Assembly (NCBI GenBank): GCA_964638795.1
Contig: CAZXAX010000019.1
Location: forward strand, 1-28,892
Direction of reading: 5' to 3'
Source: CAIYHK01 sp964638795
GTDB lineage: Bacteria; Actinomycetota; Acidimicrobiia; Acidimicrobiales; Ilumatobacteraceae
DNA: 28,892 nt
Every line of letters starts with the position of its first letter. The stretch's first letter is position 1. The position numbers and the translations under genes are program-made. Below, piece after piece: positions 1-8,725 of the stretch. Below the pieces are notes generated by a model that was given only the letters and a program-made list of their open reading frames with translations, ran no database searches and was not told the origin of the DNA.

Positions 1-734
1 GCTTCTTGAAAAGACGCGGCCACATCGGCCGAATCAACATCCGGATTGGCACGAACATAATTGATAACAGCGGTCTTTAGACCACTGAATGAAAAATCCA
101 ATCCGTCATGCAGCATCCCACGAGGGAAGTTGATGGCCGTTGGGTTTCCAGCACGGGCAGTTCTTTCAACTGCTGGCCCACCCGGATAACCAAGATCTAA
201 ATATCTCGCGACTTTGTCAAATGCCTCACCAGCGGCGTCATCAATTGTTCGGCCAAGGATTGTGTAATCACCATGGCCACGCATCTCGATCAACATCGTG
301 TGCCCACCTGAAACGAGAGTGACCAGCAAGGGGAATTCAAGGTCAGGGTCATCGAGTAACGCTGCATACAGATGTGCTTCAAGATGATTGACTCCGATGA
401 AGGGCACGCTCCATGCAAGTGCGTAGGACTTCGCTGCTGCGACACCCACAAGCAAAGCGCCAATAAGCCCAGGGCCCATGGTTGCTGCAACTGCGTCAAT
501 GCGCTCGGGGCTAATACCTGCTTGCGCTATCGCTTGATCAACTACATGTGGCAAAGCTTCAACGTGGGCGCGGCTCGCCACCTCGGGCACGACCCCACCA
601 AAACGTGCATGAATTTCAATTTGTGATGACACAACCGAGGAGACAACATCGGTCCCACCAAGCACTAGTGATGCAGCAGTCTCATCACAGCTGGTTTCGA
701 TTGCTAATACGAGCGTGTTCGCGTCCACCTTCAT
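1..734 (-). CDS. tsaD: tRNA threonylcarbamoyladenosine (t6A) transferase TsaD, 3'-truncated by window edge
   Basis: Catalytic subunit that transfers the threonylcarbamoyl group from threonylcarbamoyl-AMP to A37 of ANN-decoding tRNAs, acting with TsaB and TsaE in the cytoplasm. The frame is open from ATG at 734 to the window edge (about 244 codons). It shows the N-terminal ASKHA motif IETSCDE (residues 12-18), GPGLIGALLVG near 87-97, the metal-binding HLEAH (H117 and H121), and VSGGHT; the visible part ends in ADVAASFQEA, a conserved mid-protein motif. The start overlaps the rimI stop as ATGA. Roughly the last 100 residues of a normal ~340-residue TsaD lie outside the window. Confident call; only the 3' end is unseen. 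Confidence 0.95.
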   Translation of the reverse strand, partial: MKVDANTLVLAIETSCDETAASLVLGGTDVVSSVVSSQIEIHARFGGVVPEVASRAHVEALPHVVDQAIAQAGISPERIDAVAATMGPGLIGALLVGVAAAKSYALAWSVPFIGVNHLEAHLYAALLDDPDLEFPLLVTLVSGGHTMLIEMRGHGDYTILGRTIDDAAGEAFDKVARYLDLGYPGGPAVERTARAGNPTAINFPRGMLHDGLDFSFSGLKTAVINYVRANPDVDSADVAASFQE

Positions 735-1243
735 CGAGAATCGCCGTTCAATGAAGCCAGTTTGGCTGCAAAGTCATCACCATCAATATCGTGACACCAC
801 ATCACGATCGCATCTTCGGAATTCTCGTAATAGCGCTGCCGGATGCCAGCTGGGACGAAACCAAATTTGGTATAAAGAGCCTGTGCTGCCTTGTTGCTGA
901 CTCGCACTTCAAGGGACATCGATTTGCATCCACAATCCACTGCCACTGCGCAGAGCTCGTGCATCAGATAGCTACCGATACCTCCGCCCTGGCGTGCTGG
1001 ATCAACAGCAATGTTGGTTATGTGGGCTTCCTCGACTCCGAGCATGATGCCTGCGTACCCAACAACTCGTCCGTCAACATTTGCAACTACGTAATAACGT
1101 TGCGCACGCCGTGCGGCTGCAATCTCGTCAGTGAATACTCCATGGGTCCAAGGGCGTGGATAAACCTGATTCTCAATCTCAAGAATCTGCTTTAGATGCT
1201 TGCGTCGCATCGGTTCGAGCACGATCTGTCGCGTCGTCATCAT
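731..1243 (-). CDS. rimI: Ribosomal-protein-S18-alanine N-acetyltransferase family (RimI-like GNAT)
   Basis: A GNAT-fold acetyltransferase of about 170 residues. Seen: MRRKHLKQILEIE and YPRPWT near the N terminus (the typical RimI W-T region), the acetyl-CoA loop RQGGGIGSYL, and the C-terminal LEVRVSN and ALYTKFGFVPAGIRQRYY motifs that mark the RimI branch. RimI acetylates the N terminus of S18 in E. coli; in actinobacteria its natural substrate is less certain. It lies between tsaB and tsaD, overlapping both by 4 bases, the common tsaB-rimI-tsaD arrangement. Two tandem ATGs occur (1243 and 1240); GGGAG upstream is 5 or 8 bases away, so either could be used. ATG 1243 is given. Confidence 0.9.
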   Translation of the reverse strand: MMTTRQIVLEPMRRKHLKQILEIENQVYPRPWTHGVFTDEIAAARRAQRYYVVANVDGRVVGYAGIMLGVEEAHITNIAVDPARQGGGIGSYLMHELCAVAVDCGCKSMSLEVRVSNKAAQALYTKFGFVPAGIRQRYYENSEDAIVMWCHDIDGDDFAAKLASLNGDSR

Positions 1244-1953
1244 CGGGTCTCCCAATTGATTTCCGCATCTGGTGCACGAAGATAAACAGGGGTAACACGT
1301 CCGTAAGGAACCAGCTCATCGCGTACGGCCGCAAGATGCGCCATGGCAACCATCGTGGCTGCCTCGGGAATATCGGGCAGGCCATCAAACCACTCAATCA
1401 ATGCGATATCTCTGAGAGCTTCTTCGTAGCGCAAAGCACCCGAACCAATGCAGACACAGCGTTGTCCACGCGATACAACGGCCTCAGCAAAATCATCAGG
1501 GGTGCCAACTACAGGAGCAACGACGCGCTCGATCACGGGCTCACCAGCACGATCACCGATTCGGTGGCATGCGTAAAAAATCTCGCCACGTCGAGCATCA
1601 AGCGTGCTCCAAACGACTACTTCTTCGCGTTGCGCAACAGCTGACGCAGCCTGGGCAAGCACATCCAGGGAACAAAGTTCCGCTAAATCAACTTCCAAGG
1701 CTTGAGCAAGAGCCGAGGCGGTTGCTATGCCAACGCGCATCCCAGTAAACAGACCAGGCCCCACGTCAACGCCGATGAGTCCAACCTCTTCAATTTCTCT
1801 GCCCGCTGCAACAAGTAATTGCTCAATAGTTGGGACTAAGGCTTCGGCGTGTCGCTTGCCACCTCGAAGAGTAAATGAGGCCGCAACCGAATCATCCTCG
1901 CCGAGCGCAACTGACACTGCATCTGTTGAGGTAGAGATACACAGTGACAGCAT
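1240..1953 (-). CDS. tsaB: t6A tRNA modification protein TsaB
   Basis: Inactive TsaD paralogue that heterodimerises with TsaD and scaffolds TsaE in the t6A complex. The 237-residue protein begins with the ASKHA strand LCISTSTDAVSVAL and has the TsaB signature region VDVGPGLFTGMRVGIATA, where the usual GPGSFTGLR serine is Leu. The expected ARRGEIFYA segment (DARRGEIF) is present. The C-terminal part is of normal length and ends in a VTPVYLRAPDAE motif typical of full TsaB. ATG 1953 overlaps the tsaE stop as TGATG; a GTG one codon earlier is possible. Its place between tsaE and rimI supports the call. Confidence 0.93.
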   Translation of the reverse strand: MLSLCISTSTDAVSVALGEDDSVAASFTLRGGKRHAEALVPTIEQLLVAAGREIEEVGLIGVDVGPGLFTGMRVGIATASALAQALEVDLAELCSLDVLAQAASAVAQREEVVVWSTLDARRGEIFYACHRIGDRAGEPVIERVVAPVVGTPDDFAEAVVSRGQRCVCIGSGALRYEEALRDIALIEWFDGLPDIPEAATMVAMAHLAAVRDELVPYGRVTPVYLRAPDAEINWETR

Positions 1954-2429
1954 CACACCACCAAATCCTGCAGATTTGTTTCAAGTTGCTTAAGACGCGT
2001 GGACCAGATCTCACTCCGTGATGCAAGCGTGACTGTGCGTCCCGTTTCGTCATCAATACTCAACGACACGAAAACATGCGTGGGAAACAATTCCCCTGCA
2101 GGCGCACCCCACTCAATCAGCAGCACTCCCCCTGCACTAAGCATCTCTTCCAACCCGAGGTCGTCAATCTCCGCAGTGCTCTTCAACCGGTAGAGATCTG
2201 CGTGATGAAGGGTAAGTCGGCCTCCAGAGTAGGTGTGTACGAGTGTGTATGTCGGAGAAGTGACATCATCAACCACTCCAATTGCTTCGGCAATCAATTT
2301 CGTTGTGGTCGTTTTGCCTGCGCCCATCTCGCCATCAAGTAGCACCACATCACCATTACGCAACATCGCAGCAAACGCCACGGCAAAGCGCCGAGTGTCA
2401 GTAAGGTCTGCGAGGCTTAATTTGAGCAC
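1953..2429 (-). CDS. tsaE: t6A tRNA modification ATPase TsaE
   Basis: Small P-loop ATPase that energises turnover of the TsaB-TsaD complex. Its 158 residues contain Walker A GEMGAGKTT (33-41), the TsaE-specific TSPTYTLVHTY, HADLYRL and LLIEWG motifs in the usual order, and a short C-terminal tail. The start is GTG at 2429, nine bases after the alr stop, with only a weak ribosome-binding site; there is no ATG upstream in frame, and the conserved region begins soon after. It sits between alr and tsaB, a common actinobacterial arrangement linking cell-wall and tRNA-modification genes in one transcript. Confidence 0.93.
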   Translation of the reverse strand: MLKLSLADLTDTRRFAVAFAAMLRNGDVVLLDGEMGAGKTTTTKLIAEAIGVVDDVTSPTYTLVHTYSGGRLTLHHADLYRLKSTAEIDDLGLEEMLSAGGVLLIEWGAPAGELFPTHVFVSLSIDDETGRTVTLASRSEIWSTRLKQLETNLQDLVV

Positions 2430-2438
2430 CTGATAAGG

Positions 2439-3590
2439 CTAGTTAGCCGAGTGGTACTTGCGTTCTATGCGAACTGATACGTCGCACACGACCTCATAAG
2501 GAATCGTGTCTATCTTGGCGGCGATCTCCTCTGCGGAAATCGATTCCGACCCTTGCGTCCCGATGATCACCACTTCATCGCCAATCTTCACACTCTCATC
2601 CACTTCAACCATTAGTTGATCCATCGTGATTGCTCCACGAATAGGTAGGCGTCGACCACCGATTAATACCTCACCACCAGTGAACGAGAGTCGCCGTGCA
2701 ACACCGTCGGCATAGCCAATTGGAACTGTGGCAATGATGGTGTCAGCTGGCGCGTTCCAGCGGGCACCGTAGGAAACCGGCTCTCCCGCTCTCACCTGGT
2801 GCACATGAGATACCCGAGCCCTAAGTGAAAGCACGGGCTTCAGATTGAGATCGGTGTGTGCACTTGGCTGAATTCCGTACATTGCAATACCCACACGCAC
2901 GAAGCTGAAACGTGAACGCGGAATTAACAATGCCGCTGCTGAATTAGCAGCGTGGACACGCGCCGGATTTATACCGCGAGAATTGAGTGCGGAAAGAAAT
3001 GAGTCAAAGGCATCGAGTTGGCGCGAATTCTCCAGCCGCGATGGTTCATCGGCGCATGCAAGGTGTGTGTAGACCCCATCCACGATCACGCCCCCAGCGA
3101 TAAGCGTGTCAATTACTTCATTGGCGTGAGCAGGATCCACGCCGACTCGATTCATGCCAGTGTCAATCTTGACGTGAGCATGCACCGGCTTCTTTGGTGT
3201 AACTAGTTTGACTAACTCACGTGCAGTTTCGATGTTGTAGACCGTGAAGATCAACCCATGGTCAACCATGGTTTGCCAATCAGAGCGCGGCTGCTCACTC
3301 AATACAAGAATCGGTTCTTCAATTCCAGCGTGACGCAGTGTCACAGCTTCCTCAGCTAAGGCAACAAGTAGTCCGGTCGCCCCGGCATTGAGCGCAGTCA
3401 TCGCACATGGAACATCGCCGTGACCGTAGCCATTTGCTTTCACAACGACCCAGAGTTCTGCATCCCCGATTGACCTCTTTAGCAATTGCACGTTGTGGGT
3501 CAGAGCGTCAAGGTCGATGTCAGCCCAGGCCCAGCGATCAATCGCATGGTGTGCGTGTCGGTGTCCACCACCCAGAAGTTTTCTCAACAC
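2439..3590 (-). CDS. alr: Alanine racemase
   Basis: PLP-dependent conversion of L-alanine to D-alanine for peptidoglycan. The 383-residue protein has the PLP lysine in VVVKANGYGHG (K51), the TIM-barrel motifs HVKIDTGMNRVG and THLACAD, HAANSAA, VRVGIAMYG, and the second-domain catalytic tyrosine in VSYGARW (about residue 270). The C terminus includes RGAITMDQLMV, typical of Alr. The start is uncertain: consecutive TTG (3593) and GTG (3590) follow AGGTG; GTG gives the better 8-base spacing. A His-rich stretch (GGGHRHAHHA) precedes the usual WAWADIDLDAL start of the fold. The gap to nnr upstream is 11 bases. Confidence 0.95.
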   Translation of the reverse strand: MLRKLLGGGHRHAHHAIDRWAWADIDLDALTHNVQLLKRSIGDAELWVVVKANGYGHGDVPCAMTALNAGATGLLVALAEEAVTLRHAGIEEPILVLSEQPRSDWQTMVDHGLIFTVYNIETARELVKLVTPKKPVHAHVKIDTGMNRVGVDPAHANEVIDTLIAGGVIVDGVYTHLACADEPSRLENSRQLDAFDSFLSALNSRGINPARVHAANSAAALLIPRSRFSFVRVGIAMYGIQPSAHTDLNLKPVLSLRARVSHVHQVRAGEPVSYGARWNAPADTIIATVPIGYADGVARRLSFTGGEVLIGGRRLPIRGAITMDQLMVEVDESVKIGDEVVIIGTQGSESISAEEIAAKIDTIPYEVVCDVSVRIERKYHSAN

Positions 3591-3601
3591 CAACTTTGCA
3601 C

Positions 3602-4969
3602 CTACCCGTGAATCTGCAATTCACTCAAAACACTTGCAACCGCACTGGGCAACTCCCCAGCCGTCATACCGACACTAGGCAACCGCATGGCCGCAGCACC
3701 GTGAATGTGAGCCGCACAGACCGCAGCAGTTGCTGGGTCGTGGCCCAATGCCAGTAGTGCGCCAATAATCCCAGCCAAGACATCGCCTGAACCGGCAGTA
3801 GCGAGTCGTTGGTCACCACATTCCATGACCCAAGCGCGATCATGGTCGGCCACCACGGTCAATGGCCCCTTTAGCAACACCACTTGCCCCGAGTGATTGG
3901 CGAGTTCAACGGCAGCAAGAATTCGATCCGAATTCGGCTTGTGTCCCATCAACATCGCAAACTCACCGTCATGTGGCGTGAGGACTCGTTTTGATCTTGA
4001 TGCTTGAAGCGAAGCCACACCAATAGTTGCAACCGCATAAAGCCCGTCACCATCGATCACAGTCGGTACCGGTGAGTCGAGTGCAAACTTTGCCGCGCTT
4101 TTTGCCGTTGCATCAGCACGCCCAAGACCAGGCCCAACCACCGCGGCTTGAAAACGTGAATCGGTCTCTTCGATGACACTTCCCCACTCCTCATCAGGCA
4201 ACGAGTGCCACACCGCCTCCGTCGGGGATGTTGGCAGTTGCGCCGCACCAGGCACGAAGGCGTGAACAATTCCTGCCCCTGCGTGCAATGCTGCATCTGC
4301 TGTGAGTCGAGCGGCACCGGTCATGCCGCGACTACCGGAAATGATTTTCACTCCGTGGTTCCACTTGTGTGCAGATCCCGCACGAAAATGCAAAAGGGCG
4401 ACAATGTCTTCGAGCTCAACCCACTGTGCAAGTTGATCACTCTGTGGAATTTCAATTCCGATATCAGCTACAACCAGATCACCTGCATATTCAGCGCCTG
4501 CACCAAATAGGAGCCCGGGCTTTAACGCAGCAAAGGTCACTGTTACATCGGCATGCAACGCACGATGGACCTCGCCGGTGTCGGCATTGACACCACTTGG
4601 AATGTCAACTGCGAGTACAAGTGCATCACATTGAGTTGGCGGATTCCATGATTCGCGCTCCACATATCCAGTGCCAAACGCGGCATCAATAACGAGTTCA
4701 TACTTAGCATCCACTGAATGAAACTCATCTGGCGCGAGTTCATCGACCCTTGCTCCACGTGCGCGTAACACCTCGGCAGCCACCCTGCCATCTGCGCCGT
4801 TGTTGCCTCGTCCAGCAACAAGCAGTATCTGCTTGCCGTAGGCACCCCCGAGCATCTCCATCGCATTCGCTGCTACCGCGTGACCAGCCCGCGAGATCAA
4901 AGTATCAAGCGGTGTGTTTGCGTTCGCATCAGCCTTACGCACCGCTTCAACACGGGCGACAGGAAACAT
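3602..4969 (-). CDS. nnr: Bifunctional NAD(P)H-hydrate repair enzyme (epimerase plus ADP/ATP-dependent dehydratase)
   Basis: Repairs hydrated NAD(P)H. The 455 residues carry two domains: an N-terminal YjeF_N epimerase (roughly 1-205) with GRGNNGADG (53-61) and DAAFGTGY, and a C-terminal dehydratase of the ribokinase-like fold (roughly 210-455) with GSRGMTGAARL, VVGPGLGRADAT, LTPHDGEFAML, LLKGPLTVVAD and the catalytic ATAGSGDVLAGI near residue 395, where the usual GTGD is GSGD. The start overlaps the acpS stop as TGATG. The acpS-nnr-alr order is typical of actinobacteria. Both active-site regions look intact. Confidence 0.93.
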   Translation of the reverse strand: MFPVARVEAVRKADANANTPLDTLISRAGHAVAANAMEMLGGAYGKQILLVAGRGNNGADGRVAAEVLRARGARVDELAPDEFHSVDAKYELVIDAAFGTGYVERESWNPPTQCDALVLAVDIPSGVNADTGEVHRALHADVTVTFAALKPGLLFGAGAEYAGDLVVADIGIEIPQSDQLAQWVELEDIVALLHFRAGSAHKWNHGVKIISGSRGMTGAARLTADAALHAGAGIVHAFVPGAAQLPTSPTEAVWHSLPDEEWGSVIEETDSRFQAAVVGPGLGRADATAKSAAKFALDSPVPTVIDGDGLYAVATIGVASLQASRSKRVLTPHDGEFAMLMGHKPNSDRILAAVELANHSGQVVLLKGPLTVVADHDRAWVMECGDQRLATAGSGDVLAGIIGALLALGHDPATAAVCAAHIHGAAAMRLPSVGMTAGELPSAVASVLSELQIHG

Positions 4970-5334
4970 CAGAGTGCTGCCACCACTGCCATTGCGGTGT
5001 TGTCAGTGTGCGTGATTGAAATCTTCCACCCTTTGACTCCCCGCATTTCGGCAAGACGTGCGGCGGCACCGGTCAATTCAAGATGAGGTTGACCCGTCTC
5101 GGCACGGCGCACGCCGATGTCGGCAAACGCAACATCGCCGATGCCAGCACCAAGTGCTTTCATCACTGCTTCGCGCACCGCAAAACGCGCAGCAAAACCC
5201 GGAACCGGGTCGTTGCGCTTGGCGAGATCTTCGCGCTCAAACTCGGTGAAGATTCTGTCCACAATTCGTGGATGCCGCTTCAACGCCTCACGGAATCTGC
5301 CGATTTCCACCGCATCGAGTCCGATGCCAATCAT
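4969..5334 (-). CDS. acpS: Holo-[acyl-carrier-protein] synthase
   Basis: Transfers 4'-phosphopantetheine from CoA to a serine of acyl carrier protein. The 121-residue size is normal. Motifs: GIGLDAVEIGRF (Mg-binding Asp), FTEFEREDL, and FAVREAVMKALGAG, which has Arg where many AcpS have Lys (the usual form is KEA). The C-terminal GWKISITHTDNTAMAVV matches the conserved LSHT segment. ATG 5334 overlaps the glmS-like stop as ATGA; an in-frame TTG four codons upstream is less likely. No clear Shine-Dalgarno is seen, so coupling with the upstream gene is probable. Confidence 0.92.
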   Translation of the reverse strand: MIGIGLDAVEIGRFREALKRHPRIVDRIFTEFEREDLAKRNDPVPGFAARFAVREAVMKALGAGIGDVAFADIGVRRAETGQPHLELTGAAARLAEMRGVKGWKISITHTDNTAMAVVAAL

Positions 5335-8300
5335 CGTGCCCGCCAATGTTTTGCGACTTCAGAAATTGGTGATGTCAGCATTTCCACAACAGAAATCTCG
5401 GCAAGTCGATCTTCGTTGAATCCGCCTTCGGTTTCACTTACCCAGTCAACGAGACGGTCATAGCGGCGGTCATAACCCTGCAACATCGCACGAGCATTTG
5501 CTGGCGCGATGAAGTCATGGAGCTTTACATGTATGAGGGTGATACCGGTTGTGATGCTCCCCTTGACTTCAGGGATCAAGATCACTGTGCGGCTATCTGC
5601 TCCACCGATGGAGACAAGCACCTCACGTTCGGCGGCCACTCGCCTCTTAGTGCCGACAAGAACTGGCTGCTTGTCCACACGCGATGGAAGGTCAAGTGAA
5701 ATGCCGCCACGATCAATAATTCGAATCGTTGCATTGCCCGGTGTGGGCTCACCTTCGATCTCGTAACGCGTAAAGCCAGTGACCTCATCAACACCGAGAT
5801 CCAGGGCGGCAAGCACGCGCATGGTTCGGAACGTAATTCGGTCCCGGTTCAAACCAGTTGCCAAGACCTCCTGGATCAGTGCACGATCCATCACTCCCTC
5901 ATCACTGCGCGAGATACCCACGGTCACGGTCTTGGCCTGATGCTTGATTGCATCAATGGGGCGAGTGAGTTCGTCCACCGCACGAGTCAATGATTGAACT
6001 AGGTCATCAAGCAAAGCTGAAGGGCTCGATACCTTGCCGGTCTCGTTCTGGTAAGCATCGAGTGGTTGATCCGACAACGCATATCTGAACATGTTCGCAA
6101 GTTGGACCGCAGTTGACGCCTCTAGGTGACCATCGTAATTACCAGCGCGCAATGACTCAGAGAACATTCGAGCACTGTTAGCAATTTTGTTGTGCACCGA
6201 CTGCATCACCACTTGTGCATCGCCACCGAATTGCACGAGGCGCTCAATGACCTCGCGCGCTTCCCGCAAAGGTCGCGCTGAGGCATCGATAGCAAGCGCA
6301 GCTTCGTACCCAAAGAGATGCCCCACCATTGCCGAAAGAATGAAACCTAAAGCTGGATGCACACTTGGCACATTGATCACTGCAGAAGCGTTATCAAAAC
6401 GACGATCCCCATCACTTGCTACAACAATCGGTGTGGCTTTGTGTGCTTTATAGATTGAGACTTCTTTTGCCACGTCATCAGCAGTGGATCCGCTCAAGCC
6501 AGCAGCACAGACAAAGATCATTGGCTCACTTGACAAGTCAATGTGTTTCTTATCCTCGGTGACATCTGCTGAGATTGACTTGTAACAGAGCTCACTGAGC
6601 TTGATTCGCACTTCAAGCGCAGCCACGTAGTTAGGACCATTGCCCACAATTGCCCAGTATCGATGGCGTGTTGCATGACGCTGCGCAATCTCGGCTATCT
6701 GTGGGCGTAATTCAAGCGTGGCATTCATCGCATCGGGTAGCTCGGTGAGCGATGTGAGCAGATTGTGAATCTCGCTTTCGGATGCGCACCCGGAGTGTTG
6801 GGCGATTGCACATGCATAAAGGGCGCCCGCAGCAACTTGTGCATAAAACGCCTTAGTGCTAGCAACACTCATCTCCACATCACGGCCATCAGAGGTGTAA
6901 AGAACGCCATCGGCTCGTTGTGCGAGATCACTTCCACGACGATTAACAATCGCGAGTACGTTTCCGCCACGGGCTCGCACGAGATCTACTGTGCGATTGG
7001 TATCAGTGGTGGTTCCACTCTGGCTGACTGCAATAACAATCGTGTCGGACATGTCCTGTTCGAGACCGAATCCGGATAACTCCGTTGCCGGCATCGCATC
7101 AACCTGGAAATTGGCACCCACAAGGTGGGACAAGAGTTGAGCAACAGCGCGGCCCGCAACTGCTGCTGTTCCCTGACCAATCACTGTGATGCGATTGATT
7201 TTTCCTTTGGCTAGTTGCTTTGCAAGGTGCGCCGGCATGGCCTGAGTACCAATTGCAGCAACCAGATGTGACTTTGATTCCCCGATGCGTCCCCGAAGTG
7301 TCGCGCGGAAGCTGCGCGGTGACTCGGAAATTTCCTTCAACAAGAAGTGTCGATATTCCCCACGATCAATATCGCGTGTCGTGATCTCGGTACGGGCAAG
7401 ATCTGACTCTGTAACTGGCGTGGCAACTCCGTCGTAGCCGCGTCGAATGATGCCCGCAACTTCACCAACTTTGCTCGCATCAAGAACTACAACCTCACCA
7501 CCAGCTTCGCCTTGTAATGCAAAGTAAGTGTCGGTCTCTTCCACCACTCCATAAGGCTCACTGGCCACAATCCAGCGATCGGAACACACCCCGACATAAA
7601 GTCCCTGTCCCGAGCCTGCAAGTGCCAAGTGCAACTTGCCCGGGTCCGTGGCGATTGCTGCGGCAATTGCAATTGAGCCTTCAAACTGAACCACCGATTG
7701 CCTGAAAGCTTCGCTCGGATCATTGGTCTTGGTCAACGTTTGAGAGACGAGTACTGGAATTACTTTGGCGTCAGTTGTAATCGGGTCTGCGAATCGCAGA
7801 CCATGCTCAACTTTCAGGTCAACGTAATTGTCCACGTCACCATTAAGTGCGGCTGCTACGTATGGCGATGCAGTTATCGCAATTTGTTCGTTGTTTACCG
7901 GGTGCGCGTTTGGTTCCGAGATAATTCCCACACTTGCCCAACGAGTGTGAGCAAGGACTTCGGTGTAAACATCTTCATCGGCGAGCACGAGCCGAAGTAG
8001 ATCATCATTGGTGATTGCTTGACGAATAGCGCGGGTGTTGTCACCGAGCTCACCAATCTCTGCAGCAGCCTTATAGACGAAAGACCAAACGCCATCAACG
8101 CACCGCACGGCATGATTTGCAAACAGAGGATCCGATAGGCGCTTTTCCGCGAGTGCGATAACTCGTGAATCAGTTGCACTCACCTTCGCGTGGTGCACCA
8201 TCAAATGAACACCAGCTGAATCTCGTCCCCGAACTTCGAGGCGATCTAGCGATGAGAGAACTTGCTGAATTGATATGAATGCAGCGGCAGCCGAAGTTGA

Positions 8301-8723
8301 TGCACCAACACCACAGAAATCAAAGACCGAGCGAATTGTGCGCAAGCGATCGTTGCGGATACTCCACAAGAGATCACGCACTGGTGAGAGTTTGGCCACA
8401 ACTTCCTGCGCCCGATCCGCTGCCGCCACATGGGATCGATCGATCTCTTCGAGATCACGGTCGTAATGAGTCGTGTTGGCATCAATTGCAGCCAGCAGCG
8501 CTTCAATTCGAACGAGCAATTCGTTGCGGCCAAGCAGAGAAGCAATCACATAGTCATGGCGTAGTTTGTCGTTGACCTGACCGAGTTCAAGTGCGAGTCG
8601 CTCAAGATCGTCACCTGCATCCACGGCTCGGGAAAGAGTCCCAAGGACGAAGGATTCAATCTCCGACGGGGATTCTGGCTGCGACCATGTGAGGCGCGGC
8701 AGTACCGCAACAATTCCGCACAT
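5331..8723 (-). CDS. glmS: Giant GlmS-like glutamine-fructose-6-phosphate aminotransferase with three added segments
   Basis: Makes glucosamine-6-phosphate from fructose-6-phosphate and glutamine, the entry step to UDP-GlcNAc. At 1130 residues it is about 500 longer than usual GlmS. Seen in order: MCGIVAV (Cys2 nucleophile); an added, largely helical segment (about 11-150); the rest of the class II amidotransferase domain with RGRDSAG (165-171), HTRW (259-262), NG (294-295) and D318; the GlmS hallmark YRHFLLKEISESP (457-469); SIS domain 1 with GQGTAAV, SQSGTTTDT (567-575) and STKAF (622-626); SIS domain 2 with E711 and KKH (725-727); a second added region (about 815-915); then a sugar-site tail like AKSVTV (QAKTVTV, K931); and an unrecognised extension of about 195 residues. 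The usual GELKHGP loop is altered (TEDKKHIDL). It lies directly behind glmM. Confidence 0.85.
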   Translation of the reverse strand: MCGIVAVLPRLTWSQPESPSEIESFVLGTLSRAVDAGDDLERLALELGQVNDKLRHDYVIASLLGRNELLVRIEALLAAIDANTTHYDRDLEEIDRSHVAAADRAQEVVAKLSPVRDLLWSIRNDRLRTIRSVFDFCGVGASTSAAAAFISIQQVLSSLDRLEVRGRDSAGVHLMVHHAKVSATDSRVIALAEKRLSDPLFANHAVRCVDGVWSFVYKAAAEIGELGDNTRAIRQAITNDDLLRLVLADEDVYTEVLAHTRWASVGIISEPNAHPVNNEQIAITASPYVAAALNGDVDNYVDLKVEHGLRFADPITTDAKVIPVLVSQTLTKTNDPSEAFRQSVVQFEGSIAIAAAIATDPGKLHLALAGSGQGLYVGVCSDRWIVASEPYGVVEETDTYFALQGEAGGEVVVLDASKVGEVAGIIRRGYDGVATPVTESDLARTEITTRDIDRGEYRHFLLKEISESPRSFRATLRGRIGESKSHLVAAIGTQAMPAHLAKQLAKGKINRITVIGQGTAAVAGRAVAQLLSHLVGANFQVDAMPATELSGFGLEQDMSDTIVIAVSQSGTTTDTNRTVDLVRARGGNVLAIVNRRGSDLAQRADGVLYTSDGRDVEMSVASTKAFYAQVAAGALYACAIAQHSGCASESEIHNLLTSLTELPDAMNATLELRPQIAEIAQRHATRHRYWAIVGNGPNYVAALEVRIKLSELCYKSISADVTEDKKHIDLSSEPMIFVCAAGLSGSTADDVAKEVSIYKAHKATPIVVASDGDRRFDNASAVINVPSVHPALGFILSAMVGHLFGYEAALAIDASARPLREAREVIERLVQFGGDAQVVMQSVHNKIANSARMFSESLRAGNYDGHLEASTAVQLANMFRYALSDQPLDAYQNETGKVSSPSALLDDLVQSLTRAVDELTRPIDAIKHQAKTVTVGISRSDEGVMDRALIQEVLATGLNRDRITFRTMRVLAALDLGVDEVTGFTRYEIEGEPTPGNATIRIIDRGGISLDLPSRVDKQPVLVGTKRRVAAEREVLVSIGGADSRTVILIPEVKGSITTGITLIHVKLHDFIAPANARAMLQGYDRRYDRLVDWVSETEGGFNEDRLAEISVVEMLTSPISEVAKHWRAR

Positions 8724-8725
8724 GT

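Noticed and set aside
5331..8723. Giant glmS as a product of gene fusion by missed stop or frameshift
   Set aside because: One continuous frame with GlmS motifs in the right order; added segments lie within the GlmS architecture and not only at one end.
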